A stretch of 64,000 nt of DNA from Promicromonospora sukumoe. Lineage in GTDB: Bacteria > Actinomycetota > Actinomycetes > Actinomycetales > Cellulomonadaceae. Positions 60,917-64,000 of the stretch are shown here, one piece after another; position 1 is the first letter of the stretch; each line of letters begins with the position of its first letter. The notes beneath the pieces were generated by a model, which saw only the letters and a program-made list of their open reading frames with translations, did no database searches and was not told where the DNA came from. Both the position numbers and the translations under genes were made by a program. The stretch covers positions 2,170,001-2,234,000 of the forward strand of contig NZ_JACGWV010000001.1 of assembly GCF_014137995.1 (NCBI RefSeq). Reading direction: 5' to 3'.

Positions 60917-61103
60917 GAGTGTGATGTTGCCACGTCAGGGGCGTCCGCGCGGGAACAAATCGGACCCTTTCAGCCGTTGTAGGGGTGGTAACGAGCAACT
61001 GTCCGATGTCTGCGTGGTCCAGTGCCTTCCCAGGGTGCTCCCGGTGTTTCCGGATCGGCTCGCGCGATGCTGCTCACCCGGCCCCCTACGTATGGAGGAC
61101 CAC

Positions 61104-61811
61104 GTGACGACACCCGCCCCAGTTCATGGCCCGCGCACCCGGACCGCACTGAGCACCTGGCCCGCCCGGGCCGCTCGCCCCGACGACGGGGCCGCCGCCG
61201 CGCTGCTGGTCGTCGTGGGGGGTGTGCCGGGCGCGGGCAAGAGCACCCTGCTGGCGCACGTCGGCGCCGACATCCCGCGTGCGGTGGTGCTCGATCCCGA
61301 CCGGTACCGTCGCCGGATCGCCGCGCGTCTGCCCTCGTGGGTGCCGTACGCGACGTACCGCTGGGCGGTGCACGCACTGCACGCGGTGGCGACCGTGCTG
61401 TACCTGGTGCGGGGTCCGCGGCCGGGCCACCCGCTGCTGCTGCACGACACCGCGACCCGCGAACGCCGGCGGGACCTGCTGGGTCTGCTGGCGCGGTGGT
61501 CCGGGTGGGACCCGGTGCTGGTGGCCGTGGACGTGTCCCTGGGGGACGCGCTGGACGGGCAGCTGGACCGGGGTCGCGTGGTGCAGCCGGACGAGTTCGT
61601 GCGGCACTGGGAGCGGTGGACGGCGCAGCGCTCGATGCTGGCGTCGGCGGCCGGTGGTCCGCAGGGTCCGTGGTCGGCGGTGTACCTGATGGAGCGGTGC
61701 GACGCGTTCGGGCAGGTGCGTGACCTGGTGCTGCACAGCTCGCCCGTGGTGGTGGCGAGCCGGGCGGAGGGCCTGGACGGTCCGGGACAGGCGAACCCCT
61801 GCGCCGCGTGA
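61104..61811 (+). CDS. P-loop kinase-like protein (AAA_33 / zeta-toxin-like fold)
   Basis: 235 aa. A Walker A motif, VVVGGVPGAGKSTLLAHVGA, is followed by VVLDPDRYRRRIAARLPSWV, HPLLLHDTATRERRRDLLGL and LDRGRVVQPDEFVRHWERW. This is the pattern of small ATP-dependent kinases (AAA_33) with a DxD-type nucleotide site. No antitoxin is beside it. The GTG at 61104 follows GGAGG. It ends 4 bp before the opposing AhpD-like gene. Confidence 0.75.
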   Translation: MTTPAPVHGPRTRTALSTWPARAARPDDGAAAALLVVVGGVPGAGKSTLLAHVGADIPRAVVLDPDRYRRRIAARLPSWVPYATYRWAVHALHAVATVLYLVRGPRPGHPLLLHDTATRERRRDLLGLLARWSGWDPVLVAVDVSLGDALDGQLDRGRVVQPDEFVRHWERWTAQRSMLASAAGGPQGPWSAVYLMERCDAFGQVRDLVLHSSPVVVASRAEGLDGPGQANPCAA

Positions 61812-61815
61812 GCCG

Positions 61816-62385
61816 TCACAGGTCGCTGAGCAGCGCTTCCCGGAGGCTGTCGGGCAGGTCGGGCGGTACGTCGGGTTCGACCGCGAGCGCGTGCAGGGCC
61901 CGGCTGAAGTAGTTGCGGGCGGAGGCGGCCAGGACGACGTCGACGATCTGGCGGTCGGTGAGCCCGAGGTCGCGCAGCCGCAGGGTGTCCTGCTCGGTGA
62001 GCGCCTGCGCGTCGGTGCTGATGCGTTCGGCGAGCTCCATGGCGGTGACCTCGAGCGCGGTGAGGCCGGCGGCGTGGTAGTCGAGGGCGATGCGTTCGAG
62101 CTGGGCGTCGTCGAACACGGTGCGGGACCTGCGGCCGTGGGCCAGGAGGCAGGGGCGTGACCCGAGGGCACCCGCGGCGGCGAGGGTGACGAGCTCGTAC
62201 AGGCGCAGGCCGATGCTCGGCACGATCGCGCGAGTCAGGTCCTCGAAGGCGCGCTGCGCCTGCGGGTTGGTGGCCATGACGCGGGTGTGGCTCGGCACGT
62301 AGCCGAGCTCCTTGAGGTCCCCGGCGTATCCCTCGGCCCAGGCGCCGGTCGCCTGGGCGGGCTCGGGCGTCCTGATGATGGTCAT
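61816..62385 (-). CDS. AhpD-like carboxymuconolactone decarboxylase-family protein
   Basis: 189 aa. The CMD/AhpD pattern is shown by QAQRAFEDLTRAIVPSIGLR, LYELVTLAAAGALGSRPCLL and AHGRRSRTVFDD, plus LTDRQIVDVVLAASARNYFS. The CxxC pair is changed to SxxC (SRPCLLAH); the second Cys and the His remain. It resembles uncharacterised peroxidase-related enzymes (TIGR01926). The ATG at 62385 gives MTIIRTPEP; a longer reading upstream has no support. Confidence 0.77.
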   Translation of the reverse strand: MTIIRTPEPAQATGAWAEGYAGDLKELGYVPSHTRVMATNPQAQRAFEDLTRAIVPSIGLRLYELVTLAAAGALGSRPCLLAHGRRSRTVFDDAQLERIALDYHAAGLTALEVTAMELAERISTDAQALTEQDTLRLRDLGLTDRQIVDVVLAASARNYFSRALHALAVEPDVPPDLPDSLREALLSDL

Positions 62386-62487
62386 CCTCGCAGCGTCCCA
62401 CCGCCGTCGTCGGCCCGACAGCCGGTGGGCGGGTGAGATCGTCACCCGCCCACCGGTCGCGTCAGGGCACGGACGACGACGCCGCGC

Positions 62488-63510
62488 TCAGCGCCAGCCG
62501 AGCGCGGGCGCCACGTGCTTGACGATGTTCTCGATGACGTGCGCGTTGTAGTCGACGCCGAGCTGGTTGGGCACCGTCAGCAGGAGCGTGTCGGCGGCCG
62601 CGATGGCCTCGTCGGCGCGCAGGTCCTCGACCAGCTCGTCGGGCTCGCCGGCGTACGTCTTGCCGAACCGGGCGGGCCCGGTGTCGAGGTGGCCCACCTG
62701 GTCCTCGCTGTAGACCTCGGCGCCGAAGTACTGGCGGTCGCGCTGGTCGGTGATCGGGAAGATGCTGCGGCTGACGGACACGCGCGGGGTGTGCTCGTGC
62801 CCGGCCTCGGTCCACGCGTCGCGGAACCGCTGGATCTGCTCGGCCTGCAGCCGGTGGAACGGCACGCCGGTGTCCTCGGTGAGCAGCGTGGAGGACATCA
62901 GGTTCATGCCCTGCGCCGCGGTCCACTCGGCGGTCGCGCGGGAGCCCGCACCCCACCAGATGCGCTGCCGCAGCCCGTCGGAGTGCGGCTCGACGCGCAG
63001 CAGGCCGGGCGGGTTGGGGAACATGGGGCGCGGGTTGGGCTCGGCGAACCCTTCGCCGTCGAGCAGCTCCAGGAACCGGGCCGTGTGCTCGCGGGCCAGG
63101 TCGGCGCCGCCGGCGTCCTTCGCCGCGGGCTCGTACCCGAAGTGCCGGTAGCCCTCGATGACCTGCTCGGGTGACCCGCGGCTGATGCCGAGCTGGAGCC
63201 GCCCGCCGGAGATCAGGTCCGCGGACCCGGCGTCCTCCGCCATGTAGAGCGGGTTCTCGTAGCGCATGTCGATCACGCCGGTACCGATCTCGATGCGGCT
63301 GGTGCGCGCCCCGATCGCCGCCAGCAGCGGGAACGGCGAGGCGAGCTGCCGCGCGAAGTGGTGCACCCGGAAGTAGGCGCCGTCCGCGCCCAGCTCCTCG
63401 GCGGCCACGGCCAGGTCGATCGACTGCAGCAGCGCGTCCGACGCCGAGCGCGTGCCCGACTGCGGATGCGGTGTCCAGTGACCGAAGGACAGGAACCCGA
63501 TGTTCTTCAC
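62488..63510 (-). CDS. LLM-class flavin-dependent oxidoreductase
   Basis: 340-aa luciferase-like TIM barrel. Features are IGFLSFGHWTPHPQSGTRSA, AAEELGADGAYFRVHHFARQ, TSRIEIGTGVIDMRYENPLY, ADLISGGRLQLGISRGSPEQ and ATAEWTAAQGMNLMSSTLLT. This is the bacterial luciferase-type group with a flavin site. The substrate is unknown. The ATG at 63510 gives the family's MKNIGFLSF start. Confidence 0.88.
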   Translation of the reverse strand: MKNIGFLSFGHWTPHPQSGTRSASDALLQSIDLAVAAEELGADGAYFRVHHFARQLASPFPLLAAIGARTSRIEIGTGVIDMRYENPLYMAEDAGSADLISGGRLQLGISRGSPEQVIEGYRHFGYEPAAKDAGGADLAREHTARFLELLDGEGFAEPNPRPMFPNPPGLLRVEPHSDGLRQRIWWGAGSRATAEWTAAQGMNLMSSTLLTEDTGVPFHRLQAEQIQRFRDAWTEAGHEHTPRVSVSRSIFPITDQRDRQYFGAEVYSEDQVGHLDTGPARFGKTYAGEPDELVEDLRADEAIAAADTLLLTVPNQLGVDYNAHVIENIVKHVAPALGWR

Positions 63511-63622
63511 GCTGACCTCAACTCCCCCGGGATGTCGGTCCCGTCCCGCGACGGGACGAACGTTCCCGAACTGTTATCGGCGGTGGGGCATCGTTTCGTG
63601 CTCCCCGTGCGTCTGTATCAGT

Positions 63623-63817
63623 GTGAGCAACAACGACGCCTATCTCGACCGCACCACCTCCGCGCAGCCCGGCCACTTCTACGGCCGCACCCAGCCGGAG
63701 ACCGTGCGCTGGTGGATCCCCCTGGTGGCCTCCACCGGCGCCCTGCTCGTCCTCGTCCTCGGCACCGCCGCTGTCATCAGCGGCATCGTGAACCAGGCGA
63801 TCGGCAGCATCGGCTGA
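63623..63817 (+). CDS. Small single-pass membrane protein
   Basis: 64 aa from a GTG at 63623: a hydrophilic start (SNNDAYLDRTTSAQPGHFYG) and one helix (WWIPLVASTGALLVLVLGTA) near residues 30-50, then a short tail. No family is recognised. It stands alone between two opposing genes, before a hairpin terminator. Confidence 0.5.
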   Translation: MSNNDAYLDRTTSAQPGHFYGRTQPETVRWWIPLVASTGALLVLVLGTAAVISGIVNQAIGSIG

Positions 63818-63842
63818 CCGTCCCCCTGGGACGCTCGGCATC

Positions 63843-63885
63843 GAGGCCCTGTCCGACGGCGCACAGCGCCGCCCGACAGGGCCTC
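63843..63885. terminator. Bidirectional hairpin terminator
   Basis: GAGGCCCTGTC (63843-63853) pairs with GACAGGGCCTC (63875-63885) over 11 bp, with an inner GGCG/CGCC stem around a 5-nt loop. It lies between the small membrane gene and the malic enzyme gene, which converge. Confidence 0.8.
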
Positions 63886-63893
63886 TGACGTGC

Positions 63894-64000
63894 TCAGGCC
63901 TGCTTGCGCACGGCGTCCGCCACGGCGTCCGCGACCCGGTGGTCGAACACGCCCGGGATGATGTACGCGCTGTTCAGCTCGTCGGGCGCGACGACCTCCG
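63894..64000 (-). CDS. Probable malic enzyme, C-terminus (partial)
   Basis: The last 35 codons of a minus-strand gene: PDELNSAYIIPGVFDHRVAD, then AVADAVRKQA and the stop. This resembles the C-terminal end of actinobacterial NAD(P)-dependent malic enzymes, which decarboxylate malate to pyruvate. The call rests on a short motif, so it is tentative. The rest lies outside the window. Confidence 0.5.
   Translation of the reverse strand, partial: EVVAPDELNSAYIIPGVFDHRVADAVADAVRKQA

Noticed and set aside
61104-62385. A zeta-toxin/antitoxin pair from the P-loop kinase and its neighbour
   Set aside because: The neighbour is an AhpD-like enzyme on the opposite strand, not an antitoxin, so a toxin-antitoxin module is not supported.

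Overview
This window is a piece of a very GC-rich actinobacterial chromosome. The gene order, the mIHF-type integration host factor, the mycobacterial-style GarA/FtsR/DUF151/MerR block and the 'VEPVET'-type intergenic repeats point to the Micrococcales. I would guess Promicromonosporaceae or Cellulomonadaceae; this is inference from gene content, not a database match. There is no rRNA, tRNA, CRISPR array or prophage.

Region 1 (1-13.5 kb) is core metabolism on the + strand: end of carB, pyrF, mihF, gmk, rpoZ, coaBC, metK, the degenerate actinobacterial PriA, a HAD phosphatase, then fmt and rsmB. Region 2 (13.5-24.5 kb) holds two small membrane proteins, rpe, an FMN riboswitch with the four-gene riboflavin operon (ribD-ribE-ribBA-ribH), a lipoprotein, hisE, hisG, a PH-domain protein and a DEAD-box helicase with a long leader. 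Region 3 (24.8-30.4 kb) is a conserved actinobacterial block: a PgsA-like enzyme, two DUF881 proteins flanking the small basic protein, GarA, FtsR, a DUF151 nuclease-like protein and a second MerR regulator. Many of these genes overlap by 4 bp.

From about 30.6 kb the content becomes accessory. A metallo-hydrolase and an MscS channel gene each end in a copy of the same 130-bp repeat. They are followed by a decayed small gene, an orphan immunity-like protein and a PLD-family (cardiolipin-synthase-like) enzyme. Region 4 (34.6-44.5 kb) is the most unusual part. One minus-strand operon holds a hybrid histidine kinase, a pyruvoyl-dependent arginine decarboxylase and an acetyltransferase. A lone receiver lies next to it. 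A plus-strand pair encodes a receiver-PIG-L deacetylase fusion and a kinase with a weakened ATP site. Converging on this pair is an ATP-grasp / glycosyltransferase 2 / lipoprotein operon. Together the last two units look like a signal-controlled system that makes or edits a glycan or glycoconjugate; I know of no described counterpart, and the proposal is inference.

Region 5 (44.6-57.3 kb) has a solitary tyrosine recombinase, oxidoreductases, a stand-alone TOPRIM protein, and a 1.07-kb gene-free island with palindromes, a periodic GTCGGCAG motif and a relic of a receiver-domain gene closely related to the fusion at 39.3 kb. It continues with stress or redox genes, a fatty-acid desaturase and a divergent two-component pair. 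Region 6 (57.3-64 kb) has a UvrA-like ABC ATPase with a VOC protein and an AraC regulator, a P-loop kinase, an AhpD-like protein, a flavin monooxygenase-like protein, a tiny membrane protein and the C-terminus of a probable malic enzyme.

Several genes (metK, fmt, rpe, hisE, DUF151, the metallo-hydrolase, mscS, the zinc dehydrogenase, the NmrA-like gene and a NarL regulator) have a TAnnnT hexamer ending 7-8 nt before the start codon. This suggests widespread leaderless transcription, and I used it to choose starts.
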